64,000 nt of DNA from Trissonchulus latispiculum (GCA_030248195.1 JASAND010008562.1:43092-107091); one strand, 5' to 3'; counted from the stretch's first letter, positions 46,101-54,665 are shown. The notes: a model not told the origin generated them from the letters alone. Program-made: numbers and translations.

Positions 46101-48302
46101 GGACCCCTCCCACAAATTGTTTCTATCCAGTTCAGCGACCACTGGATTCTGAAAAACCTGCTGTTCTAGCCGGTCATATTCGAAATTTGCGGGTGTACGT
46201 ATAAAATAGTGTCCCTCCGGAAACTGTTCGTTGGGGGGTTGATAGCGAAGTTGGGGAACTTGCTGTTGATGTTGGTCGGGAGCTGCAATTTGGGCACCTT
46301 CATAGAGATGCTGTCCGTAAGAACGGGGATGAATCGGAAAATATTGGGGGTCCTGATTATTTACAAAACTATATTGAGCTGTGCGATTTGGGGAAGCTAA
46401 AGGGGGATTTTGAGTGCTGGGGTGGGGGACTTGTAGGGGAGGGGGTGAAGGAGGCTGTGTATGATGTAATTGTGGTGCGGAGGGACCCCCGGTGCAAACT
46501 GGAGTGCGATGTACTGAAATATGAGAAGGAGCCGTGGCTCGATTTGGTAGGGGGTTTCCGTATTGGTCCCGCGGAATGACATGCCCCCCCAAATGAGAGA
46601 GCTGAGGGGCTTGGGAATTTACCGGCGGTACGTACGTATTTTTCTGAAAATCTGCCACCGAGGCCGCTGGAATGCTATGTGGAATTTGGGTATTGGGTAG
46701 GTAATTGGGCTCTGGAGGGTGATACCCCCCACCAAAATTCTGCTCCATGTATGATGCGGGGGTGTTATGATTTGAACCGCCCCCTTCTGACAAAAAACCC
46801 GAATTTTGACTGTTCGCAGAATTATAAACAGACCCATTTTCTGAACAAACAATATTTTCCCCGGAATTTTGCTGGAAATTTGGGCCATTTGGAGGTGGAG
46901 AGGTCCCGTTTTCAGCCCGCCGAGAAAGTGTCCCGACAGCCTCGGCCGAACCCGGAACATTTTGCCCAAAATTTTGTAGAAAATTTGAATCCATGGGATG
47001 AGGGCAGGAGCCGTTTCCGGCCTGCCGGGAGAGTGTCCCGACCACATCGGGCGGACCCTGAGGAGATCGGAGAGAATACGTACATTGGGGGGGAGGAGCT
47101 GTAGCCCCACCTTGGGAAATTTGAGGGAGATAATAATTTGGGGGAAAAGGTGAATTTTGAGTTTGTTGGGAAAGGGAGGGTCCCTCTCCGGCTTGCCCGG
47201 ACAACGGCCCAGACACACCATTAGGGGCCGCCCCATTTCCCAAAATATTTGAAGGTGAAGATGAATTTTGAGATTGTTGGGGAGGAGGGGGTCCCTCTCC
47301 GGCTTGCCCGGACAACGGCCCAGACACACCATTAGGGGCCACCCCATTTTGCAACCCCATAGCCGTAAGAACACTTTGGGTACTCTGAACAACATCAAAA
47401 CGGGGCGAAATAAAATTATCAAAATCCCGCAGAAAATTTGAATTTTCAGAATTTTGATCCACTGGATTTTTGGGGGAGGGGGTAGGTAATCTACCCGCCC
47501 CTGAATTACTCGAATTTTCGTTCGGGAGGGAAGCAAATTGACAAACAATCTGAGATGGGCCGGAAATAGGTCCCCCCAACACCTGTACTGAAGTTTCTCT
47601 CCGGTCCCTATAGGATTCTCCCCCAAAAGTTTGCCCCACTGGCTCCCCACCTGCTGGAGAACCCCAAGTATTCATCAGGGCCCCCGAAAAATTTATATCC
47701 CCCCGAGTTTCTCCCAAGGACCGTCCCCTAGAAACAGAATGGCTGCGCCGATTCCGGGGTGGGGTCGGGGGTCGAACAGCACCACGAAAAATTGGGGGGT
47801 GGGGGGGTTCCAAATTTTGGGGGTGAGGAGGTTCAGAATTTTGTAGGTTTGGATTTTCAGAATTTTGGGGGTGGGGCGGTTCAGAATTTTGTAGGTGTAG
47901 GTTTTCAAAATTTTGGGGGTGGGGCGGTTCAGAATTTTGTAGGTGTAGGTTTTCAAAATTTTGGGTGTGGGGCGGTTGAGAAAAGTGAACCCCCGAACGT
48001 CGCTGCACAACTGGGGAAGAAACCACAACTTGTGGGGGTGGGGGAGGGGGTGGGTTTGAACTAGATGGGGGGGTCGGATTTTGTAAATTTTGGGGGGAGG
48101 CAATCCCCCCGTTCCCCCCATGCTGTCGCCCCCCCAAGTTTGCAGGAGACTGTTGGAAAAAATGGCGGTTCAGAAAACTATCCGTAACTTCCGGCGCCTG
48201 CGAATTCGGGGGTAACTCTGAAAAAAGACGAACTGTTTCGTCACGAAGTCTTTTTAGGTAGCGAGTAAGCGGGCGAGACGAGTCCGTAGACGAGTTAGAC
48301 AT
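43191..48302 (-). CDS. gag: Very large Gag-protease polyprotein
   Basis: From the ATG at 48,302 the frame runs 1,703 codons; an earlier in-frame ATG (48,377) lies inside the LTR and before the PBS, so I prefer the later one. The first 850 or so residues are Pro/Gln/Asn-rich and disordered, with 16-residue repeats (PPHPQNFENLHLQNSE) and a duplicated GVSGPLSGQAGEGP block. A capsid-like domain follows (about residues 900-1,100; WNKLSGKAQIF, ESVRHYISELQ), then one zinc knuckle CRYCKKRGHPPEKC (about 1,151-1,164), another Pro/Gln-rich linker, and a retroviral-type aspartic protease with IIDSGAS (about 1,537) and MLIGTDF (about 1,610). Typical Gags are 300-600 residues. There is no RT after the protease; the frame stops soon after. 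Confidence 0.9.
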   Translation of the reverse strand: MSNSSTDSSRPLTRYLKRLRDETVRLFSELPPNSQAPEVTDSFLNRHFFQQSPANLGGRQHGGNGGIASPQNLQNPTPPSSSNPPPPPPPQVVVSSPVVQRRSGVHFSQPPHTQNFENLHLQNSEPPHPQNFENLHLQNSEPPHPQNSENPNLQNSEPPHPQNLEPPHPPIFRGAVRPPTPPRNRRSHSVSRGRSLGETRGDINFSGALMNTWGSPAGGEPVGQTFGGESYRDRRETSVQVLGGPISGPSQIVCQFASLPNENSSNSGAGRLPTPSPKNPVDQNSENSNFLRDFDNFISPRFDVVQSTQSVLTAMGLQNGVAPNGVSGPLSGQAGEGPPPPQQSQNSSSPSNILGNGAAPNGVSGPLSGQAGEGPSLSQQTQNSPFPPNYYLPQISQGGATAPPPQCTYSLRSPQGPPDVVGTLSRQAGNGSCPHPMDSNFLQNFGQNVPGSAEAVGTLSRRAENGTSPPPNGPNFQQNSGENIVCSENGSVYNSANSQNSGFLSEGGGSNHNTPASYMEQNFGGGYHPPEPNYLPNTQIPHSIPAASVADFQKNTYVPPVNSQAPQLSHLGGHVIPRDQYGNPLPNRATAPSHISVHRTPVCTGGPSAPQLHHTQPPSPPPLQVPHPSTQNPPLASPNRTAQYSFVNNQDPQYFPIHPRSYGQHLYEGAQIAAPDQHQQQVPQLRYQPPNEQFPEGHYFIRTPANFEYDRLEQQVFQNPVVAELDRNNLWEGSQQNLPPLRVPPYVPQQAPVNPYYLADMVASHACVTDYVSQNRPPTLSEAFQQRGQHSSVSSLWEGKDAASPPAGQQPPGGNPPHSSAPNISPPVSSSQQVCTYIPPPLKPSLSPTPPGPPPTPSSFSNQSSHTVHTVGKKSKTPKNSRHPTPETMQPTDISVSKFDTSLFRYYLEVLREVPRYDPKYAYFEDWLPQFESAVAVHAVPENQWGRLLWNKLSGKAQIFASRCGPQVVESYTGFLELIKSQFPKPQLSLRDRFSAFAHRKQLHNESVRHYISELQAMALDLWDTQEEREEQCVQQLFAGVHDKFALALASLYQHERPTMQDVRRIIDRLESREARPPEGDTLSYDLPIYYVEEGGSDKRPQNQKIPDSTSQANLEVVASRLGFREMKDWFEQHIQEALAKWDEEKRKKFSAPCRYCKKRGHPPEKCWERYPSKAPTDYKTRPLQERIDHVSYNQSPYSPQYQGPANQQQYYQPANYTPPPPPTQYAPVQPNPQPPQFSAPSSTPQPLFSSTRQQVPPAPVQNFHPTPAQTQNTSPTPYQRIVMANAGIPELSQNFVPASDSGAGAQAAPPSGGSAPPSTGVTLQQANQMFSQFQVSMVSARPGGGSAPWGEGPLQSSPEALSISTELDSQHLDLSMSEAQLSSVFSKVVHNLTHLQAIQRDTYNFMQEYHHALSNQMREMAFLLKRLCPNQSEYDSIMFVEKHPPPTWAAGFSPVLGGTPPSQPAQSQSVSVATETEHPTAIDTLANKENPVLSHLASVAVTPGASAGIESEQVLAAADNMPAILVTSGAAKILAIIDSGASISIISPRTVQRILASGAEVRFDHPDPITAVTSNNAPIKISAKVFVIFTVGCKEYGWSFHMAPDFSREMLIGTDFMKSFYWDLLFSTNEVNMQGMHHPLLSSAEICSEFGTNWSDDETVVMYVDVGIVPSPEVWALTHTPPCCPGSEVPTSGTTSFRQIFS

Positions 48303-48316
48303 GCTACTCTCCTGAA

Positions 48317-48329
48317 GGAACGGTCGCCA
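48317..48329 (-). promoter_or_regulatory. Primer binding site
   Basis: TGGCGACCGTTCC on the minus strand, two bases after the 5' LTR end. It would pair with the 3' end of a tRNA finishing GGTCGCCA. The gag ATG lies 15 bp further on. Confidence 0.7.
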
Positions 48330-48331
48330 GT

Positions 48332-48903
48332 TGTAAAGAATAGTCGTTTGCCAGTAAATGGATAAATTTAGACTCAATAAAGAGTTGCTAGGTTCGAGAG
48401 TGTGTGCATATCAAACTCGTAGACTCGCTCCTAAACTCGCTAATTTCCGTAACCAACTACAGCAGGCGCCGGCAGTCTATAAAGTACCGTGAGTTTACTG
48501 TTTTCTACACGAAAAATACGAATAACAAAAGTGAAAGAATAATTTTACAGCACAAAAGGATAGACATTTCCATAATAATGCACGTACAAAACAAATTTAC
48601 TTTAACCCCAAAAAGGTAAGGAAAAAGCCCAAAATTTGGAGGGATTGGAATCCCCCAACCAAAATACCTGAACAAAGATGTCCCCCGTTGAGCACTAGGA
48701 AAGGCAGACAAAAACGCCACTGCTCCGTGTGAAAAATCTGACAAGACTGACTTTACGTTAAATTTCAATGGCGGACAAGGCTTAGCTAAGGAACCGAGGT
48801 TCCTACACAAGAGGACAATTTTCCATTTATCATTCATAAAGATAACACGGCATTTTAAATAATTTAGATGAAAATCAAGGAGAATAACCGAAAATAGTTC
48901 ACA
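48332..48903 (-). repeat. 5' LTR (right copy)
   Basis: Begins TGTAAAGAAT and ends GTTCACA on the plus strand. It should hold the element's promoter. Near-identity with the left copy points to a fairly recent insertion. Confidence 0.9.
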
Positions 48904-49027
48904 TTCACCAGCCCAGCCCCAACTCATTAACAGGGGCCCCTCCTCACAAAAACCTGAACAGCTAGTAGGAACAATGTAAGGGAAGCAGGCATAGGAAAGA
49001 TTGATAAGCCTGATATGGGAGTTCAGC

Positions 49028-49230
49028 GGCCCTGTGGTGTAGCGGTAGCATGTCTGTTTCTGGATCAGAAGGGCCGTGGTTCGATCCCTGGCTGGGCCAA
49101 TTCTTTACTTTTAATGGTGAGTGAAAAGCTGAACCTCACTCTTCCCTTCTCTCTTCTAGGTCCTGGTTTCGTGGGTACAATGGTGCCTGACGCCTCCCGT
49201 TTGGGCTTGTCCTTGGTTTCGTCTTAGTAG
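49028..49230 (+). mobile_element. tRNA-derived SINE (tRNA-like head and body)
   Basis: 49,028-49,099 resembles a tRNA: acceptor GGCCCTG/CTGGGCC, A box TGGTGTAGCGG, B box GGTTCGATCCC, anticodon-like loop with CTG (Gln) and a terminal A. The T stem has two mismatches and the acceptor one, so a working tRNA-Gln is doubtful. An unrelated 130-bp body follows (TCCTGGTTTCGTGGGTACAA), as expected for a SINE. A and B boxes would allow RNA polymerase III transcription. Confidence 0.6.
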
Positions 49231-49254
49231 TATATGGTCATAAAATCGAGGCGT

Positions 49255-49455
49255 ATTGGGGGGTGGAGTTGGTGGTTGTGGAGGTGGAGTTGGGGGTGGA
49301 GTTGGGGGGTGGAGTTTGGGGTTGTGGAGTTGGGGGGCGGAGTTTGGGGTTGTGGAGGAAATATTGGGGGGTGGAGTTTAGGGTTGTGGAGGAAATATTG
49401 GGGGGTGGAGTTTGGGGGGTGGAGTTGGGGGGTGGAGTTTGGGGTTGTGGAGGAG
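49255..49455. repeat. G-rich minisatellite at left outer end
   Basis: Repeats of GGGGTGGAGTT and GGGGTTGTGGAG, nearly free of C on the plus strand. The inverse (CCTCCCCCCAACTCCACAAC) reappears at 63,820-64,000, marking the outer inverted ends. Confidence 0.93.
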
Positions 49456-50165
49456 GTGACCGGAACCACGGTCGACCCAAGGTCAAATTTCAAAGTTGAC
49501 CCTTTTCGCCCGGAAAACTTTATCTAGGGGGTTTTCGGGGTCGGGGAATCCAAAAATGACCTTAGTTTTGCTCTATTTCTTAACCTCCGTGCTGACCCAT
49601 GTCCGGAACCATGGCTGACCCTAGGTCAAATTTCAAAGTTGTCTATTTTCGCCCGAAAAACTTTATCTAGGGGGTTTTCGGGGTCGTAGATTCCAAAAAT
49701 GACCTTAGTTTTGCTCTATTTCTTAACCTCCGTGCTGGCCGGAACCATGGCTGACCCCAGGTCAAATTTCAAAGTTGTCTATTTTCGCTCGAAAAACTTT
49801 ATCTAGGGGGTTTTCGGGATCGTAGATTTCAAAAATGACCTTAGTTTTGCTCTATTTCTTAACCTCCGTGCTGACCGGAACCATGGCTGACCCTAGGTCA
49901 AATTTCAAAATTGTCATTTTTCTCTCGAAAAACTTTACCTTGGGGGTTTTCTAGGTCGTAGAATTCAAAACTGACTTCAGAAGTTAGCTAGGATGAAAGC
50001 TCCGCGCTGGTCCTTGGTCGAAACTATAGTTGACTCTAGGTAAAATTTCAAAATTGACCAGTTGGAACAAGTTTGGGGTAATTCGCTGTCGAAGAATTCA
50101 AAACTGACTTCAGAATTTAGCCGGGATTGAAGCTTCGCGCTGACCCATAACATGACCGTCCAAAT
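49456..50165 (+). repeat. About 137-bp subterminal tandem repeats, left array
   Basis: Units contain CCGGAACCATGG, GGTCAAATTTCAAAGTTG, AAAAACTTTATCTAGGGGG and TTTTGCTCTATTTCTTAACC. The GGAACCA word lies at about 49,461, 49,604, 49,741 and 49,878, with diverged units after that. Spacing is 137-143 bp. Confidence 0.9.
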
Positions 50166-50360
50166 TATCACAGGACGCGACCGCTAGTGATACTTTAGTT
50201 TACGGCGGCAAATACAGCCAGTGGGAGATACTAACTGTGGCGAACACTACTACTATAGTACGGCCCATACAGGCGGATGTCTTTTATTGAAGAAAGAACA
50301 ACAACAATACTACACAACAAAAATGCAACAACAAAAATACTGTACAACAAAAAGACACAA
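50166..50360 (-). repeat. Copy of the outer gene-C 3' end (orphan)
   Basis: The sequence from GGACGCGACCGCTAGTGATA through GGCCCATACAGGCGGATG to the ACAACAA-rich run is the inverse of 63,000-63,250. An AATAAA signal on the minus strand lies at 50,283-50,288. It ends abruptly at 50,366 in the 137-bp repeat, with no gene C attached. Confidence 0.75.
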
Positions 50361-50365
50361 CAAGA

Positions 50366-50860
50366 ATCGACCAAAGGTCAAATTTCAAAGTTGTCTATTT
50401 TCGCTAGAAAAACTTTATCTAGAGGGTTTTCGGGGTCGTAGATTTCAAAAATGACCTTGGTTTTACTCTACTGATTAACCTCCGTGCAGACCCATGTCCG
50501 GAACCATAGTCGACCAAAGGTCAAATTTCAAAGTTGTCTATTTTCGCTAGAAAAACTCTATCTAGAGGGTTTTCGGGGTCATAGATTCCAAAAATGACCG
50601 TAGTTTTGCTCTATTTCTTAACCTCCGAGCTGACCCTTGGCCGGAACCATGGGTGACCATAGGTCAAATTTGAAAATTGTCATTTTTCGCTCGAAAAGCA
50701 TTACCCAAGGGGTTTTCAAGGTCGTAGAATCTGAAAATGGTCTCAGATCTTGGCCACAAAGTAACCTCCATGCTGGACATAATCGGAACCCTCTTACCCT
50801 AGATCTAAACGAAACGCTGAGGTTTTTGGGGTCGTGAATTTGTCAATGATCCTAGAATTT
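50366..50860 (+). repeat. Second block of 137-bp repeats, left arm
   Basis: Three to four more units of the same repeat (CGACCAAAGGTCAAATTTC at about 50,368 and 50,510) separate the orphan 3' end from the one belonging to the left gene C. Confidence 0.85.
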
Positions 50861-51123
50861 GCAGGGTGCGACCACTAGTAATCGAGCATTTTGTCCCAAC
50901 ACTTTAGTTTACGGTGGCACAATACTGTAAAGCGACAAACCAGTACGGCCCATACAGGCGGATGTGTTTTATTGAAGACAGAACAACAATACTGTACAAC
51001 AAAACACTACACGAAAACACTATACGACAAAATACTGTATAATGAGAACAATGTTCATAGTGAAAATTAGTTAAAGTTAGAGTTAAAGTTAGGGCTCAAA
51101 AATGACTTCATTAACTGTGCGGC

Positions 51124-51603
51124 TCAGTGTCGGGAGCATGAACGTCTATACTGAAGCGTCGTTCCGCTGTGAAACATGCAGCATGGTACTCCTTCAACAT
51201 CTGGAATATCATCAAACGACGGGTAGCCCAACTCAGTGTCAAAAACAAGAATGTTCATATCGTTCCTTGCAAGGGCACGAAGCATCAGTCTGCGTGTCGT
51301 AGTCCCTTTCGTAACTATGGCTCTCACGTCACGAAGCTTCTCGCAAACTTTGTCCAGCACTTCCCATCTCGATGGTACAGTAGAACAAATAGTCCATGAA
51401 AGCCCGTTCGTTGCCTGGGCCTGGTAGAAGTCAGCCTGCTGACGGCATGTCAGCTGATGAAATGGCACTGGAGCGCGAATGTGATAGGTTTCTTGAACGA
51501 TATTTTCGCAGGGTAACAGTATATTCACTGTTAGTTCCATGAGAACTTGGCCCATTTTGTGAATACCGTCACAAACCATAGTAACAAAACCAAAAGAATC
51601 CAT
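51124..51603 (-). CDS. Gene C, diverged left copy
   Basis: 159 codons from the Met that aligns with the right copies (MDSFGFVT against MSSIGFVS); an upstream Met at 51,621 is also in frame. It shares HIRAPVPFHQLT.RQQA.FY, NGL.W, VP..WEV.D and DVEG.PCC..HSG with the right copies, but otherwise differs widely. The C-terminal Cys/His residues (CC, HSG, C) could bind zinc. A minus-strand AATAAA lies at 50,968-50,973. Function unknown; the fold of an inactive nuclease is one possibility, not shown. Confidence 0.7.
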   Translation of the reverse strand: MDSFGFVTMVCDGIHKMGQVLMELTVNILLPCENIVQETYHIRAPVPFHQLTCRQQADFYQAQATNGLSWTICSTVPSRWEVLDKVCEKLRDVRAIVTKGTTTRRLMLRALARNDMNILVFDTELGYPSFDDIPDVEGVPCCMFHSGTTLQYRRSCSRH

Positions 51604-51659
51604 CGCTGCTGAACAGTGCACAAGTTAAAATGACAATAAAGATACGCTCTTTATACTTT

Positions 51660-51890
51660 AAACTGCCTCAGGGCATAACGACATGACTAAACATGTAATC
51701 ACTTCAAACTAGATGAAACCGGTTTTTATTATGACTAATGTGTCATCGCTTCAAACTAGACAGCGTAATCACTTCAAACCAGATAAAACCGGTTTTTCTG
51801 ATTATGACTAATGCGTCATCACTTTAAACTAGACAGCGTAATCACTTCAAACTAGTTAAAACCGGTTTTTAGAATTTTGACACATAGTCG
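51660..51890. promoter_or_regulatory. AAACCGGTTTT repeat array between genes C and B, left arm
   Basis: AAACCGGTTTTT occurs at about 51,718, 51,787 and 51,859, each next to CAGCGTAATCACTTCAAAC and GCGTCATCACTTTAAAC words. The core is palindromic. It lies between the divergent starts of C (minus) and B (plus), so a shared promoter or enhancer is likely; an origin-like role is also possible. Confidence 0.65.
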
Positions 51891-51998
51891 TAAATACACT
51901 AGATGCAATAAGGCCTGTAGTAGTTGCTATTATCGTATAATCAGTTGTGCAACTACTGTTTTAAACGTAGACGTATAAAAACTGTAACTCAAACTGAC

Positions 51999-52115
51999 AT
52001 GGAGAATTTGAACAAGCACAGACCCGCTTTAGAATGTATGAAGTGCGGACGTAGATTTACTCGAAGATTTAACCTGAACAGACACATTCGTACCACAAAC
52101 TGTAATAAGCAACAG
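51999..52115 (+). CDS. Gene B alternative first exon (zinc finger), left arm
   Basis: ATG followed by CMKCGRRFTRRFNLNRHIRTTNC, a C2HC-type zinc finger (C..C...........H....C), ending at donor CAACAG/GTAACT. It is a diverged duplicate of the exon at 52,382-52,528, each with its own promoter repeats. Not present as a second exon in the right arm. Confidence 0.6.
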
Positions 52116-52189
52116 GTAACTGCTAATTGTACCATCTTATGCAAGTCATTCGAATCCATCGTAACAAAAGTCATCACTTTAAACTAAAT

Positions 52190-52300
52190 AGCGTAATCAC
52201 TTCAAACCAGATAAAACCGGTTTTATTATGACTAATGCGTCATCACTTTAAACTAAAGCGCTTTAAACTAGTTAAAACCGGTTTTTAGGATCTTTGACAC
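52190..52300. promoter_or_regulatory. Second AAACCGGTTTT block, left arm
   Basis: Two further AAAACCGGTTTT cores (about 52,214 and 52,274) with the same flanking words, directly before the second zinc-finger exon. Confidence 0.6.
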
Positions 52301-52381
52301 ATTGTCGTGACTACATTAAATGCAATAAGGCCTGTAGTAAAATCATTTGTGAAACTACTGTTTTAAGAGCAAACGTATAAC

Positions 52382-52528
52382 ATGAATAGCTGTGACTGGT
52401 ATCGTCAAGCTAACACGGAGAATTTGAATAAGCACAGATCGTTGAAATGCGTGAACTGCGGGCGTATATTTACTCGAAAATTCAACCTTAACAGACACAT
52501 TCGTACTACAAACTGTGACAGGCGACAG
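52382..52528 (+). CDS. Gene B first exon (zinc finger), left arm
   Basis: 49 codons beginning MNSCDWYRQANTENLNKHRS, then CVNCGRIFTRKFNLNRH and C; donor GTAACT. Matches the right-arm exons almost exactly. Confidence 0.7.
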
Positions 52529-52708
52529 GTAACTGCTACTTATTAATTGCAACCGCTTTTGTATTGTTGTTACAGCGTACGTGATGTTTACATTTAATAA
52601 TTCAAACGATAGTAAATCATGCGTACTGGAGACTGATGCAACCAAGCAGTAACCGCAGCTACTTAAAGCTTACGTTCTTTAAAGCTTGAATTTGAGTTGC
52701 CTTTTTAG

Positions 52709-53198
52709 GGCAGCGCGAAGCAACTTGAAGAAGACAAGTTCTCACCACCAAAATCACCCAGCGACAACGAGCTAGATAATATCTACTACGACTACTGGTA
52801 CCTTATTCGAACTCATCATCATAAAGGTACCAAAAAGTCAAGATCGTCACAATTATCGACTAACGGTCATGAACTTGGACGAAATTAAAGGCTACTGCAA
52901 ACAGATCTTCAAACGTCAAACCCGTGTGGGCAAATGGAGCATCTGTTTTGCATACGTATTACGAAATGCTCTTACGGATGAACTGACGTATTACTACGCC
53001 AGTGGTAACACCAACATTTTGGATCGACCAAGGCTTGTCGGGAATAAAGTTGATTTTGATAAACTAATGGATACATTGGACGTGACTGATATTTTGGAAT
53101 GGACAAGGCAACAAAGACCTGGATCAAAATATGTGGTGGAAAGAATCACAAATATGACAATTGTTATTGACAGACTGAATGACTATCCTATTATGTAG
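52709..53198 (+). pseudogene. Gene B second exon, left arm, with a frame-breaking indel
   Basis: Acceptor CTTTTTAG. The reading frame from exon 1 continues through an acidic stretch but a 5-bp deficit near 52,825 relative to the right copies sends it to a stop at 52,886-52,888. The downstream 109 codons (52,869-53,198) remain open from an internal ATG and match the right copies with about 4 changes. A poly(A) signal AATAAA is at about 53,239. Confidence 0.65.
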
Positions 53199-53348
53199 AC
53201 ACTATGTATATGGTGCTTTGTAATGCTGTGTTTCTCAATAAAAGCTTCCGCCACTAGTTGGCTTCAAGCTGAACCTTGTGAGAGGTTTTGCAATATTTCC
53301 CAAGATGAAAGGCTAGCGCGATGCCTTACTATCTGACATGCTGGTCCC

Positions 53349-53876
53349 TCAAGTGAAGGTGTCCAGGACATGCGCATTTATCTGTTTGTTCCTCTCTATG
53401 GCCTTCCTGTAAGCATCGATAATGTTCTTCCCACGAGGTTTCGTGCGTTGAATATCTTTGATTATAGGGTCTTCTGCAAAAGCAATTGACTCAGTTATCT
53501 TAGCCAACAGTATCTCGTTGAGACTTTGTCTAACTGACGGCCGTGATTGTTGATATGCCAAAGCTGTCGCGTCATCTTTTGAATATCCGCGACACTGATA
53601 ATGCTCAATCAGTTTGTTGATGACCGGCATGTTTTCTGCGATGGCTTTTGCCTTCAGTTCTTGCCAAAATGACGATAGCCCATCGCTTTGTATAGAAGCC
53701 GTAGAATCGCTAGTTTCTGAACTTTGTGAATCGCCGGATGTGCTGTCAGTAGCTGATTCTTCAGTGTTGTAGTCATCGGACTCGTTGACCAGTAATGAAT
53801 TATGAGCTAATCTTTTGTGTCGATGTAAACTTTGTCGATGCACATAGGGTTTGTTGCAAGTGGTGCAGTAATACAT
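53349..53876 (-). CDS. Gene A: C2H2 zinc-finger protein, left arm
   Basis: 175 codons. The N-terminus YYCTTCNKPYVHRQSLHRHK is a classical C2H2 finger (C..C............H...H). An acidic, Ser-rich linker follows (about 30-75), then a helical region with FWQELKAKAIAENMPVINKL and GYSKDDATALAYQQ, and a conserved tail with DPIIKDIQRT. The protein appears identical to both right-arm copies. Convergent with gene B. Likely DNA-binding; partner unknown. Confidence 0.75.
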   Translation of the reverse strand: MYYCTTCNKPYVHRQSLHRHKRLAHNSLLVNESDDYNTEESATDSTSGDSQSSETSDSTASIQSDGLSSFWQELKAKAIAENMPVINKLIEHYQCRGYSKDDATALAYQQSRPSVRQSLNEILLAKITESIAFAEDPIIKDIQRTKPRGKNIIDAYRKAIERNKQINAHVLDTFT

Positions 53877-53928
53877 TATTTCGGTAATAATATTGTAGAG
53901 ACAAGCTTCCTTTATATTAACATTTCAG

Positions 53929-54036
53929 TGTCAACCGTTGCTGACGGCTGCAAGTGGATATGGCTGAAAATCTCGCAGAAGATATGTCAGCTGGAAGATG
54001 ACAAGTTTGGAAGTCTAACTGTAGAACAAGAAAGTG
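53929..54036 (+). CDS. Possible exon upstream of gene A (three copies)
   Basis: Acceptor ACATTTCAG and donor GTGAGT bound 108 bp encoding VADGCKWIWLKISQKICQLE and onward. The frame and splice sites are kept in the copies at 56,594-56,703 and 60,264-60,373 (minus). No parent gene identified; it may simply share the upstream region of gene A. Confidence 0.3.
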
Positions 54037-54129
54037 GTGAGTGCTTGTGGTGTGGATTGGAGAAAACAGGTAAACTGGATGTCTTGGAGAATGTTGAATC
54101 TTAGAGACGACAAGAAACTATGTACTAAG

Positions 54130-54665
54130 ACAATGTAACCTTTGGGATGACAAAAATAAAGTAAGCGTGTAAGTCGTGGGATGACAGAATTGAAGTAAGC
54201 GTGTAAAGCCACGAGATGACGCAAATGAGGTAAGCCTTCATAATGTGTAAGCCACGAGATGACGGAATTGAAGTCAGCCTTCAAAACGTGTAAGCCATGA
54301 GATGACAGAATTGAAGTAAGCGTGCAAGCCACGAGATGGCAGAATAGAGGTAAGTGTGTAAGCCACAAGATGACAGAATTGATTTAAACCTTCATAACGT
54401 GTAAGCCACGAGATGACAGAATTGAAGTAAGCGTGTAAGCCACGAGATGACGTAATTGAAGTAAGCCTTCAAAACGTGTAAGCCATGAGATGACAGAATT
54501 GAGGTAAGCGTGTAAGCCACGAGATGACGTAATTGAAGTAAGCCTTCAAAACGTGTAAGCCATGAGATGACAGAATTGAGGTAATCCTTCAAAACGTGTA
54601 AGCCATGAGATGACAGAATTGAGGTAAGCGTGTAAGCCACGAGATGACAATTGAGGTAAGCCTTA
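54130..54665 (+). repeat. 33-bp minisatellite, left arm
   Basis: Units GTGTAAGCCACGAGATGACA followed by GAATTGA(A/G)GTAAGC, about 15 copies of 26-41 bp. The inverse array lies at 55,985-56,505. Confidence 0.93.

Larger units (their letters stand above)
37602..48903 (-). mobile_element. LTR retrotransposon with Gag-protease only, no reverse transcriptase
   Basis: Two direct repeats of about 572 bp (37,602-38,175 and 48,332-48,903) have the same orientation and are nearly identical over their main part. On the minus strand they run TGTGAAC...CTTTACA. The PBS TGGCGACCGTTCC (48,317-48,329) follows the 5' LTR after AC, and a PPT-like AAAAGAGGGGGTA lies just before the 3' LTR. The one long frame is Gag-protease. 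The 5 kb between gag and the 3' LTR (38,176-43,190) has no RT, RNase H or integrase. A possible target duplication CACAT overlaps the LTR ends. It would need pol from a partner to move. Confidence 0.9.
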
